NCBI RefSeq assembly: GCF_025602895.1
Contig: NW_026516203.1
Location: 1,302,001 to 1,366,000 of the forward strand
DNA: 64,000 nucleotides
Direction: 5' to 3'
From: Polychytrium aggregatum
Taxonomy: Eukaryota > Chytridiomycota > Chytridiomycetes > Polychytriales
Positions 1 to 8,282 of this stretch are shown in pieces (the stretch's first letter is position 1; each line of letters begins with the position of its first letter). Below the pieces are notes generated by a model. That model saw nothing but the letters and a program-made list of their open reading frames with translations, made no database searches and had not been told where the DNA came from. A program made the translations under genes and the position numbers.

Positions 1-3000
1 CGGTTGCGGCTGAGGAAGTCGTGGATATCTGCGAGTCCTCCATCCAAGAGTTCGGCCAGTGGTGCCCACGAGTCGTAAGATGGGTCGTATCCCTGCCAGC
101 GGAGCAAGAACTCGTGTCGATATCCAGGAAGTCGACGTCGTCGGTTGATCCTGTGTCCAATGATCGCTTCGAACACTGATTCGTCGTTGTGGTTGGGTCC
201 GGGTTCATCAAACACAAGTTGGTCGGTCGATGGTGTGTTGTAGGGGACGAGGGCGGAAGCGGGGAGTTCGGTTGTAAATCGGAGGGTCCTCGGGAGTCGA
301 AGTCGATATCCAGTCGTTCCGATCTTCTCGATGATCTTGAAGGGTCCCAAGTACGGCATCCGCATCTTGGAGGGTGTGACGTCGTCCGTGCTGAAGTGAT
401 ACGCGGTCGTGTCGATCAGGACTTGGTCGCCAATGTCGTAGCTGATATCGCGTCGATGTCGGTTGGCGTAGTACAGGGCCCGGTCCTGGGCCTTGCCGAT
501 GTTGTCCGAGACCAAGTCCAGAGTCGCTTGCATCTCCTCGATCGACTGTGCTGCAGGGTTGGACTCGGCGATGATGTCGGTGTTGGCAGGAGTGCGAGGA
601 TGCTGACCGTGCATCAGGAAGAAGGGCGAATGTCCAGTCGAAGCTGAGCTGTGTGAGTTGAGCGCGAACTGGATGTATGGCACTTGATCGATCCAGCGGG
701 AGCCGAGGGCCAGAGTCGAACAGCGGATGGCCTCGGCGACGGTTGCCACAAAGCGTTCGACTTGTCCGGCGGCCTCGTGGTGGTGGGCAAAGGCGATCCG
801 GAGTTCGGTCTTGAGCAGAGTGTTAAGTCCTGTCCAGAAGGCCGACCGGAAGCGTGTGTCGTGATCCGAGATGAAAGTGCCGGCGAGTCCAAAGTGCACA
901 AAGACATCGCGGAAGTACTGGCGGGCGACGTCTTCGGCCGAGTCGGTCTTGTTGCCAGGAACCAGGACGACGTACTTGGTGAGGGAGTCGACAAAGATCG
1001 TGATCGAGTTGAAGGTGCGTCCCGAGAGTGAGTCCGTGACAGGCGGGAGTCCGAGGATGAAGTCGAGGGCGACAGTGTCCATCTTGCGGGTGGCCACAGG
1101 GATCCGGGAGAAGTGACCGTATGCTTGTTGTCGTCGGATCTTGGCTCGCTGGCAGATGTCGCAGTGCGAGACCCACTCGGCAATGTCCTTGGACATGGCG
1201 GGCCAGTAGTAGTGTGTCGAGATGGCCTTGTAGAGCGTGTTGGTGCCGGGGTGAGCTGCACAGACAGAGTCGTGGTGGTCCTTGATGATCGAGATGCGGA
1301 GGTCCTTGCCGGGGATGCAGATGCGGGTCGAGTCGAAGTAGAGAATCCCGTGTCGAAGTGAGAAGCGGTGCAGCTGTGCCTTCATCCACGGCTTGAGTCC
1401 GTCGGTCGAGTTGTCGCGGAGGACCGAGATCAGTGCTGACAGGATCGGGTCGGAGCTGTACTGAGTGCGGATGGTGTCCAAGAGATCGTCGGGCGAGGGT
1501 CCGAGGTTGACAATCGCGTTGATGATCGAGACTTGGACGGCCTTGGAGATGGCTGTCGGTGTGCGCGAGAGCACGTCGGCGACCTTGTTCCACGAGCCGG
1601 GGATCCACTGGATCTCGAGGTCAAAGTCCAGCATCGTGTCGATGGCTCGCTGTTGGCGCTTGTTGAGGGTCTTGGAGTCGAGGATGTGCTTGAGCGCCTT
1701 CTGGTCGGTGTGGAGGAAGACTTTGCGGCCGACGAGGTAGTTCTTGAACTTGTCGAGGTGGCGGGTGATCGACAGCAGCTCGCCGTTGTAGGGCGAGTAG
1801 TTGAGTTCGGATCCGTGCAGTTTCTGCGAGTTGAAAGCGATGGGGCGCACCGTGCCGGATCCGTCCATGTCCTGCCCGATCCATCCACCAATCGATGCGC
1901 TTGACTCGGACCAGTCGGTGAAGAGGTGAATGTCCTTGTCCGGGTTGACCATGTGCAGCGACTGAGGCGAGAGCAACTTGAGCTGCTCGAAGGCGGCGAT
2001 GGCGTTGTCGTCCCAGACGACGGACTTGGTCGAGTTGGCGGAGCGGGTGGTGATCAGAGTCGAGAGTGGACCGGCGAGGGCAGCGTAGCCAGGGACAAAG
2101 CTCATGATGGTGTTGGTCAAGCCGAGGAAGCTGCGGAGTTCGTGTTCGGTCGTTGGTCGCGGGTAGTTCTTGATGGCGTCGATGCGCGAGGGATGCACTT
2201 GGATGCGTCCTTCGCCGATGATGAAGCCGAGATAGGTGACGGTCGAGTTGAAGAACGAACACTTCTCGGGTCGGATCTTGAAGCCGTGTCGGTGGATCTT
2301 GTCGAGGACCAGTTCGATGTGGCGGATGTGCTGGTCCTCGTCCTCGGATGCGATCAGGATGTCGTCGATGTAGACGAACACAAAGTCGTCGATGAACTCG
2401 CGGAAGATGTCGTTCATCGCGGCTTGGAACACGGAGGGACTGTTGGCGAGGCCGAAGGGCATCACAAGCCACTCAAAGTGGCCGTACTTGGTCCTGAAGG
2501 CCGTCTTGGGGGTGTCGGCGTCGGCAATGCGGATCTGGTGGAATCCGCGTTGCAAGTCGAGCTTGGAGAAGACACGGCACTTGGACAGGCGGTCGATGAT
2601 CTCGCGCATGTTGGGCAGCGCGGTGCGGTCCTTGACGGTGATCTTGTTGAGGGCGCGGAAGTCAAAGACGAGTCGGAACTTGTCGCCCTGCTTGACCCAG
2701 AAGATCGGTGCGCCGAAGGGCGAGACGGACTTGCGGATGTGGCCGATCCGGAGCAATCGGTCGAGTTCGTCTTTGAGACGAGCGAGTTCTTCGGCCGACA
2801 TTTGGTAGAGCGACGACCAGGTTGGCTTGGCAGAGTCGTCGAGTCGGATGTTCATGTCGATGCCGGGTCGGTGAGGCGGGAGTTCCTTGAGTTCGTTGAA
2901 GGCATCGCGGTACTTTGCGATGATGGATCGGTGTTCGGGGGTCAGTGGTTCGAGGACACGGGCAAGTTGGGCAACGGGGTCGTAGGGTTCAACAGCAACT

Positions 3001-3734
3001 GTATTCAAGTCACTGCTCAGAGTACAAACATACACGGCGCCGGGAGTCGAAGCCAGTGCGTTGATCTGCTGGGTCGACATGTGGTACTGGGATCGGAGTT
3101 CGAGGGTCGTGAGTGGCATTCCGGTGTCGGGTCGCGATGCCGTCCAAGTGTGGTGCTTCCCGTCGATCGAGAACTTGATTCGGTTGGAGGGCCAGTCGAT
3201 CTCGGGGTTGGTCTGGTCGAGCCAGTTCTTGCCGAGGATAACGTCCCAGGTGAGTGGCGCGGTGAAGAGGTTGATGCGGGCGTGGTAGTCGTGGATGGTG
3301 AGGTCGACGGGATCGGTGACGGAGGACGGGAAGGACTTGCCGTTGGGCATCGTGACGGCGTTGGCGGTGGTCTTGGTTCGAAGGTCGAGGGTCGAGGCGA
3401 GGGTCTCGGAGATGTGCGAGTTGGTCGCACCAGGGTCGATGAGGACGGTGATCGGGGAGCCGTTGAGGGTGGCGTCGATCACAAGCAGTCCCTTGCCGTG
3501 GTTGGCGGCAATGCGGTGGGGTTCGTCGATGAGAGAGTTGATCAGGTGAGGTCCGGTGGCGAGAGTCAATAGTTCAGCGTCGGGGGTCGGAGTCGGATGG
3601 CGGCAACTCGCCGGGTCCTTCAGAGGTCGTAGTATCCAGGGGTTGCCGCCTCGTCGTTTCCCTGATCTTCGTAGAAGGTGGCCTGGTCGGCGGTCTCGAC
3701 GATGGCGTTGATGCGGGGCTGGTTCAAGGGACAC
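1..3734 (-). CDS. pol: Pol polyprotein of element A (protease, RT, RNase H, integrase), partial 3' end
   Basis: The open frame has no stop up to the window edge and is collinear with the 1269-codon pol ORF of element B. It should encode the retropepsin-type protease, reverse transcriptase, RNase H and integrase. It sits in the -1 frame relative to gag. It is therefore probably made as a Gag-Pol fusion by slippage at 3656-3662, so the ORF part upstream of that heptamer (3663-3734) is unlikely to be translated. The last ~25 residues, after the chromodomain core, lie outside the window. I see no inactivating change. Confidence 0.9.
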   Translation of the reverse strand, partial: MSLEPAPHQRHRRDRRPGHLLRRSGKRRGGNPWILRPLKDPASCRHPTPTPDAELLTLATGPHLINSLIDEPHRIAANHGKGLLVIDATLNGSPITVLIDPGATNSHISETLASTLDLRTKTTANAVTMPNGKSFPSSVTDPVDLTIHDYHARINLFTAPLTWDVILGKNWLDQTNPEIDWPSNRIKFSIDGKHHTWTASRPDTGMPLTTLELRSQYHMSTQQINALASTPGAVYVCTLSSDLNTVAVEPYDPVAQLARVLEPLTPEHRSIIAKYRDAFNELKELPPHRPGIDMNIRLDDSAKPTWSSLYQMSAEELARLKDELDRLLRIGHIRKSVSPFGAPIFWVKQGDKFRLVFDFRALNKITVKDRTALPNMREIIDRLSKCRVFSKLDLQRGFHQIRIADADTPKTAFRTKYGHFEWLVMPFGLANSPSVFQAAMNDIFREFIDDFVFVYIDDILIASEDEDQHIRHIELVLDKIHRHGFKIRPEKCSFFNSTVTYLGFIIGEGRIQVHPSRIDAIKNYPRPTTEHELRSFLGLTNTIMSFVPGYAALAGPLSTLITTRSANSTKSVVWDDNAIAAFEQLKLLSPQSLHMVNPDKDIHLFTDWSESSASIGGWIGQDMDGSGTVRPIAFNSQKLHGSELNYSPYNGELLSITRHLDKFKNYLVGRKVFLHTDQKALKHILDSKTLNKRQQRAIDTMLDFDLEIQWIPGSWNKVADVLSRTPTAISKAVQVSIINAIVNLGPSPDDLLDTIRTQYSSDPILSALISVLRDNSTDGLKPWMKAQLHRFSLRHGILYFDSTRICIPGKDLRISIIKDHHDSVCAAHPGTNTLYKAISTHYYWPAMSKDIAEWVSHCDICQRAKIRRQQAYGHFSRIPVATRKMDTVALDFILGLPPVTDSLSGRTFNSITIFVDSLTKYVVLVPGNKTDSAEDVARQYFRDVFVHFGLAGTFISDHDTRFRSAFWTGLNTLLKTELRIAFAHHHEAAGQVERFVATVAEAIRCSTLALGSRWIDQVPYIQFALNSHSSASTGHSPFFLMHGQHPRTPANTDIIAESNPAAQSIEEMQATLDLVSDNIGKAQDRALYYANRHRRDISYDIGDQVLIDTTAYHFSTDDVTPSKMRMPYLGPFKIIEKIGTTGYRLRLPRTLRFTTELPASALVPYNTPSTDQLVFDEPGPNHNDESVFEAIIGHRINRRRRLPGYRHEFLLRWQGYDPSYDSWAPLAELLDGGLADIHDFLSRN
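3599..3662 (-). promoter_or_regulatory. Candidate -1 ribosomal frameshift signal, element A
   Basis: Read on the minus strand there is a GGGAAAC heptamer at 3656-3662 in the gag phase G GGA AAC. A 5-nt spacer (3651-3655) follows, then a 9-bp perfect stem with arms at 3642-3650 and 3599-3607. The gag stop codon lies in the loop. It is identical in layout to the signals of elements B and D2. Confidence 0.7.
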
Positions 3735-4678
3735 TGCGAGGCGATGTGGCCGAACTTGCGGCAGCGGAAGCAGCCTCCGTTACGGCGGAGGTACTCCTTC
3801 TCGCGGTCGGTGAGCTTCTTGATCAGGCGCATGTCGACGTTGTCGAGGTCCATGGCGTTGGGGTCACGTGCGGGAGGCTGGGTCGGCTGGAAGGCGGGAC
3901 GAGGAGGACGGACCATTGGGCGGAACTGCGGCTGACCAGGTGGAGCGCGGAAGAGAGGAGGTCGCTGGAACTGGAGCTCGCGGAAGGGTTGATCGCGGAA
4001 CTGAGTGCGAGCGGGCTGCTGCATCAGGGGTTGCGATTGACCCATAATGGACTCGTATCGCTCGGCGAGGGCCATGGCATCTTCGAGGGTGGCTGTGTTG
4101 GAGTCAAGCTTCCATTCGACTTCGATGCGCACCCTGTGCTTGAGCTTGGTGAGGTAGCGCTGCAGGTTCTGGCGGTTGTTGCTGAAGTGGGGCAGCTCGA
4201 GGAGGAGATCGCGGAAGCGAGAGTTGAACTGCTCGACGGAGCCGGTGTGGCGCAGTGCTTCGAACTCATCCTCGGTGGTGCGCAGCGAGGTGGACGGAAG
4301 GAAGGTGTCGCGGACGAGGGACAGGACGGCGGCCGGGGTCAGGTTGTCGAGTTGCTTGCCCTGGGACCAGAGGCGCCACCAGGTCTTGGCCTTGCCCTTG
4401 AGGTTCATGGCGACGGTGGCGACAGCGGTGGCGTCATCGAGACTGTGGAAGGCAATGTACTCGGTCATTGAGAAGACAAACTCGTCAACGACAGCAGCCT
4501 TACGCTCGCCAGTGAAGGCGTCGGGGAGCGGGATCTTGGGACGCTTGAAACCGGGAGGGACCGTGGGGAGATTCGGCTGGGCAGTCAGGGCGGAGAGGAC
4601 CAGGGCGCGGTCCTCGAGCGATAGTTGTTCAAGGGCCTGGAGACAGGCATTGACGGCGGGATCGTCCGATGCTACCAT
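3620..4678 (-). CDS. gag: Gag of element A
   Basis: A 352-residue Gag-like protein that should assemble the virus-like particle. The central part (about residues 60-200) is a retrotransposon gag helical domain. A proline- and glutamine-rich stretch follows, then one CCHC zinc knuckle (CFRCRKFGHIASQC, CX2CX4HX4C) near residue 310. It differs from the gag of B by at least one substitution in the linker before the knuckle (MRLIKKL instead of MRPIKKL). The start codon uses the last base of the 5' LTR, as in B. The 3' end overlaps pol in the -1 frame. Confidence 0.93.
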   Translation of the reverse strand: MVASDDPAVNACLQALEQLSLEDRALVLSALTAQPNLPTVPPGFKRPKIPLPDAFTGERKAAVVDEFVFSMTEYIAFHSLDDATAVATVAMNLKGKAKTWWRLWSQGKQLDNLTPAAVLSLVRDTFLPSTSLRTTEDEFEALRHTGSVEQFNSRFRDLLLELPHFSNNRQNLQRYLTKLKHRVRIEVEWKLDSNTATLEDAMALAERYESIMGQSQPLMQQPARTQFRDQPFRELQFQRPPLFRAPPGQPQFRPMVRPPRPAFQPTQPPARDPNAMDLDNVDMRLIKKLTDREKEYLRRNGGCFRCRKFGHIASQCPLNQPRINAIVETADQATFYEDQGNDEAATPGYYDL

Positions 4679-5143
4679 GTCAGATCACGGGATCAAGAGG
4701 AGATCAAAAGAAAAAGATAGAGAAGGGTTTTATTGATCTTAGCGAGGCTAGGATCTAGAGTCAAGTGTGTCTGGGGTCGAAGGTGATGACCAGAAACATG
4801 AGCGGGTGAAGGCGGGCTATTTATCTGTCTGGCGGTCCCGGAGGCGAAGCCTGCCGCAGCGGGGGCGAAGCAGCGGAGGCGGCGGGACAGCAGCCAGGCA
4901 GCAACGGCTAACCGGAGAAACATGTGAAAGTCTGACAAATGCTCGGTGGCTGACAAATGCGGGTGACACAGCGTCTGACTAATGCATGGTCGATGACAAA
5001 TGCAGGGAAAACAGAGCGGCGTGTGCAACATGAGAGCAAGGAAAAAGGAAAGGCGTCACAGGACAAAGGAAAAGGAAAGTGTGCGACGCAAACAGTGACA
5101 CAAGTGCGACGGTGCAGCTAGGCGGGCAGAGCGATCTGTGACA
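4678..5143 (-). repeat. 5' LTR of element A (466 bp)
   Basis: Begins TGTCACAGATC and ends GATCTGACA when read on the minus strand, giving TGTCA/TGACA terminal inverted repeats. It carries the ATAAATA TATA-like box and the AATAAA signal seen in the B LTR. The same LTR type flanks B and forms the 3' LTR of D2. Confidence 0.93.
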
Positions 5144-5292
5144 GATTGGCAAGATACGGGAATCTCAAAGCACATTGGTGGAGTACCACTCGAGAGGCTG
5201 CTGATGAGTGCACGCTCTGCATGGGTAGGGTCAGGAGGTTTGTTGTTGGAGTCCGGCGGGGCTCCTGATGCAGCCGCCGGACTCAGCGAAAA
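5144..5292 (-). pseudogene. Start of pol of the second Ty3-like element, truncated by element A
   Basis: Read in the -1 frame from the slippery heptamer 5289-5295, this stretch is open for about 49 codons. It contains a segment (ALISSLSSGTPPMCFEIPV) of the kind that precedes a retropepsin active site. It stops abruptly at the LTR of element A, so the protease itself is not in the window. The frame assignment is my inference. The gag frame has a TGA at the junction, and the other alternative frame closes after 18 codons. Confidence 0.6.
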
Positions 5293-5295
5293 CCC
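5250..5295 (-). promoter_or_regulatory. Candidate -1 frameshift signal of the second Ty3-like element
   Basis: On the minus strand GGGTTTT (5289-5295) is in gag phase G GGT TTT. A 5-nt spacer (5284-5288) follows, which includes the first bases of the gag stop codon. Then comes a perfect 10-bp hairpin with arms at 5274-5283 and 5250-5259 and a 14-nt loop. Shifting -1 bypasses the TGA and enters the open pol frame. Confidence 0.65.
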
Positions 5296-6095
5296 TGCTG
5301 TTGCTTCTCAGGGCAGTGCTTTGCGATATGGCCTTTGCCTCCACAATAGAGGCAGAGGCCCAAGCGACGACGTCGGTCGCGCTCGTCGATGGCCAGCTTA
5401 CCCTTCGCTGCGGGCTGCGGGCCAAGAGGTGCCTTTAAGGCATCCACTTCCATTGGAGTGGGTTCGGCCGAGGTGAAGACGTTGGTTTGGAATCTTGAGC
5501 TTGCGCGGGGGGCGGGCTGGTAGCGGCGCTCTGCACGTTGTTCTTGACGGAACTCGGCGATGTAGCTGGCGGCCGATCGGGTTCCTTGGGTGAGCGTGTC
5601 GAGGGCTCTCTCGGCTGACTTGGTTCGATCGGGGTCGCCGAACGAGGCGTCGAGGCGGCGGACAAACTCCTCGAAGTTGTCCAGCACCATGGCGTCGTTG
5701 CGCTCCAGCACCGGAGCGAACCATGCTGCTGCAGTTTCGCGAAGGAAACTGGCAGCGAACATGACCTTGGGGCGCTCGGTGCTGTAGCGGCGAGGTTGGA
5801 CCGAGTAAATCAAGCGCAGGTGGTTCAAGAACGAACGAGTCTCCGAACGGCGACCAGAGAACATGGGTGGGTCAGCCATCCGGGGCTCGTTGGGAGCTTG
5901 GGGAAGTTGGGCGAGGAAGTTGCCCAGCGCGGCGTGCTGCTGGGCATTGGGAACTTGGGCTTGCTGGAGGGCAGCGTATGCGTGCTGCAACTGACCGAAC
6001 TGCTCGTGCAGTTGCAGATAGGCAGCGAACAGTTGGTTGGCATCGGGGGGAGGAGGAGCTTCAGCCTCCATCGGCGGGACGTCGGGATTGTACAT
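5283..6095 (-). CDS. gag: Gag of a second Ty3/gypsy-like element
   Basis: A 270-residue Gag-like protein unrelated in sequence to the family 1 gag. It has an N-terminal helical region, a retrotransposon gag core with SFLNHLRLIY and FVRRLDASFGD blocks, and a C-terminal zinc knuckle (CLYCGGKGHIAKHC, CX2CX4HX4C). I chose the ATG at 6095. The in-frame extension to 6194 only translates a GGCAA pentamer tract. The segment normally found between the AEFRQ block and the basic linker appears to be missing, which suggests an internal in-frame deletion of perhaps 60-80 residues; this is judged from the usual family layout, not from another copy. Its pol continues in the -1 frame and is cut by element A. 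Confidence 0.8.
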   Translation of the reverse strand: MYNPDVPPMEAEAPPPPDANQLFAAYLQLHEQFGQLQHAYAALQQAQVPNAQQHAALGNFLAQLPQAPNEPRMADPPMFSGRRSETRSFLNHLRLIYSVQPRRYSTERPKVMFAASFLRETAAAWFAPVLERNDAMVLDNFEEFVRRLDASFGDPDRTKSAERALDTLTQGTRSAASYIAEFRQEQRAERRYQPAPRASSRFQTNVFTSAEPTPMEVDALKAPLGPQPAAKGKLAIDERDRRRRLGLCLYCGGKGHIAKHCPEKQQQGFR

Positions 6096-6651
6096 GGTTA
6101 ACAGAGAGACAGGGCACAGGGCACATGGCAAGGCATGGCAAGGCAAGGCAAGGCAAGGCAAGGCAGGGCAAGGCACAAGGAGGGGAGACGACAAACTGTA
6201 ACAGGACTGGGGACTGGACGAGAGCGGACGGACTGGAGTGAGCGGGTAACGACTGGTTTACTAGGCGAAGGACGGTGTTGTCGTCTCGCTGGTTTATTTT
6301 CGGCGGGCGACGCCTTGCATTTACATCTCTGGGGGGCAGCGGATCGGCTTGCCTGCGCTCCTTGGCGCTTGCTAAGCCCCCTCGGGATGCCTTCCGGGTC
6401 GTCCCGGAGCTCCCTGTCCACGTCCCCATTACAGTGGCACTTTCCACGCCTTCACAGCGAGCCTTAAAAAAGCCTACTTGTCTGATCATACGGTTCGATC
6501 AGACGGCGATGTGCAATGGGGAGGAGAAAGATGCAACCTCAAAAAATCGAAAATGCCCAATATACTTTTTTACAGGGGTAATTCATTCTCTCTCCCTCTC
6601 TGAATCAAAGAACTGAGCTATCACCTTGCAGATGAAGATCACTCGAAGATC
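6096..6651 (-). mobile_element. 5' non-coding part (leader and probable LTR) of the second Ty3-like element
   Basis: No gene is visible. The stretch lies upstream of gag and should contain the leader and 5' LTR. On the minus strand it has an AATAAA-type signal near 6291-6296, a TTTTTTAAGG box near 6460 and an 8-bp inverted repeat (GTCTGATC 6480-6487 with GATCAGAC 6497-6504). I could not fix the LTR ends or a primer binding site. It differs from both the family 1 LTR and the LTR after 22815. Confidence 0.45.
6125..6178. repeat. AAGGC pentamer tandem repeat
   Basis: About nine imperfect tandem copies of a GGCAA/AAGGC pentamer lie in the leader just upstream of the gag start. They keep an overlapping frame open and so extend the gag ORF artificially. 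Confidence 0.85.
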
Positions 6652-7111
6652 ATTAGACCACGAGGTCAAGAGGAAGTCAAAAGAAAAAGATAGAGAAGGG
6701 CTTTATTGATCTTAGCGAGGCTAGGATCTAGAGTCAAGTGTGTCTGGGGTCGAAGGTGATGACCAGAAACATGAGCGGGCGAAGGCGGGCTATTTATCTG
6801 TCTGGCGGTCCCGGAGGCGAAGCCTGCCGCAGCGGGGGCGAAGCAGCGGAGGCGGTGGGACAGCAGCCAGGCACCAACGGCTAACCGGAGAAACATGTAA
6901 AAGTCTGACAAATGCTCGGTGGCTGACAAATGCGGGTGACACAGCGTCTGACTAATGCATGGTCGATGACAAATGCAGGGAACACAGAGCGGCGTGTGAA
7001 ACATGAGAGCAAGGAAAAAGGAAAGGCGTCGCAAGACAAAGGAAGAAGAAAGTGTGAGACGCAAACAGTGACACAAGTGCGGCGGTGCAGCCCAAAAACA
7101 AACGGATCTGT
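6652..7111 (-). repeat. Solo LTR, diverged family 1 type (LTR C)
   Basis: About 450 bp closely similar to the family 1 LTR but with eroded ends: neither the TGTCA nor the TGACA terminus is intact. It carries diagnostic differences (GGAAGTC instead of GGAGATC near the start, GGGCTTTATT instead of GGGTTTTATT). No internal element sequence is attached, so it is a solo LTR or a remnant. The same LTR variant with the same right-hand junction recurs at 20690-21130. Confidence 0.75.
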
Positions 7112-7816
7112 AGTATTCCCCAATTCTGCCCAAACAAAAATTCTCTACCATTTTTACTTCTCCACGATCAATCGTCGATAGACGCGGTGATCTATGTTTT
7201 TTTCAAATTTCGACTTTGCCATTGCTTTTCGATCTGGACAAATGCATGCCAAGGCAGATGCCCTTTCCCGACGCGCCGAGCACGGTCTTGAGGTGGGAGG
7301 GGACGTCGGCCGACTTGAACGGCGACTTCTGCGACCGGAGCAGCTCCCCGCCAACGCCGCACTCACGGCGGACGACGAAGAGAGCGATGCCCACTTCCCT
7401 AACGCTCCCGATGACGAAGATGCGGACCTAGACGAGGATACAGGCCATGAAGGCAATAACCAATCCGGAGCAACCCTCACCCAAGAAGAATGTAGAGACT
7501 CCTCAATGAGTATCATGCCAACCCACTCGCCGGTCCTTTCGGAATCTCGAAGACGTACAAGCTCCTCTTAAGTGATCACCGTTGGCCAGACATGAAGCGA
7601 ATGGTTGCAGACTACGTTAAGTCATGCGATGTTTGCGCTCGCTCCAAGACCCCGCGCCATGCCCCTCACGGACTGCTGAACCCGCTACCGGTGCCTGCGC
7701 GACCATGGGGGTCGGTCTCAATGGACTTTGTGACTGATCTGCCAACCATCAAGGGCCTGGATTCTATCATGGTAATGGTGTGCCGTCTCACCAAGATGGC
7801 GCACTTCGTGCCTTGT
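7112..7816 (+). pseudogene. Family 3 Ty3-like pol fragment, copy 1, left half
   Basis: A decayed pol segment running from the end of RNase H (FDFAIAF...ADALSRR) through an acidic linker into the integrase zinc-binding region and the start of the catalytic core (MDFVTDLPTIKGLD). Around 7170-7200 the frame is broken by two in-frame stops where RNase H normally has Gln and Trp, and another frame change lies near 7480. It is interrupted at 7816 by element B. The flank CTTGT (7812-7816) is repeated after B and identifies the insertion site. Confidence 0.85.
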
Positions 7817-8282
7817 TGTCACAGATCGCTCTGCCCGCCTAGCTGCACCGTCGCACTTGTGTCACTGTTTGCGTCGCACACTTTCCTTTTCCTTTGTCCT
7901 GTGACGCCTTTCCTTTTTCCTTGCTCTCATGTTGCACACGCCGCTCTGTTTTCCCTGCATTTGTCATCGACCATGCATTAGTCAGACGCTGTGTCACCCG
8001 CATTTGTCAGCCACCGAGCATTTGTCAGACTTTCACATGTTTCTCCGGTTAGCCGTTGCTGCCTGGCTGCTGTCCCGCCGCCTCCGCTGCTTCGCCCCCG
8101 CTGCGGCAGGCTTCGCCTCCGGGACCGCCAGACAGATAAATAGCCCGCCTTCACCCGCTCATGTTTCTGGTCATCACCTTCGACCCCAGACACACTTGAC
8201 TCTAGATCCTAGCCTCGCTAAGATCAATAAAACCCTTCTCTATCTTTTTCTTTTGATCTCCTCTTGATCCCGTGATCTGACA
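7817..8282 (+). repeat. 5' LTR of element B (466 bp)
   Basis: TGTCACAGATC...GATCTGACA with 5-bp terminal inverted repeats. Promoter and processing signals are visible: a TATA-like ATAAATA at 8136-8142 and AATAAA at 8226-8231. Upstream of the TATA box are four copies of GCATTWGTCA at 7957, 7975, 8000 and 8018. The last base of the LTR is the A of the gag start codon. Confidence 0.95.
7957..8027 (+). promoter_or_regulatory. Four-copy GCATTWGTCA array in the LTR
   Basis: Copies start at 7957, 7975, 8000 and 8018 (spacing 18, 25, 18), about 110-180 bp upstream of the ATAAATA box. The core TTAGTCA in the second copy resembles an AP-1/Gcn4-type half palindrome. A role as an upstream activator or a silencing target is inference. 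The array is repeated in every family 1 LTR in the window. Confidence 0.5.

Larger units (their letters stand above)
1..5143 (-). mobile_element. Ty3/gypsy chromovirus element A (family 1), partial
   Basis: Minus-strand copy of the same element as B. It contains the 5' LTR, gag and nearly all of pol, and runs off the left edge of the window. By comparison with B it lacks the last ~25 pol codons, the polypurine tract and the 3' LTR. It was inserted in the same orientation just inside the pol start of another Ty3-like element (gag at 5283-6095), because that element's reading frame is cut at 5143/5144. The 5 bases beyond the LTR are gattg, but the matching target duplication is outside the window. 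Reading frames look intact, so this is a recent copy. Confidence 0.93.

Noticed and set aside
7978-8193. Conserved short ORFs inside every family 1 LTR (71 and 112 codons)
   Set aside because: They recur because the LTR recurs. They cross the TATA-like box and motif array and have no protein features.
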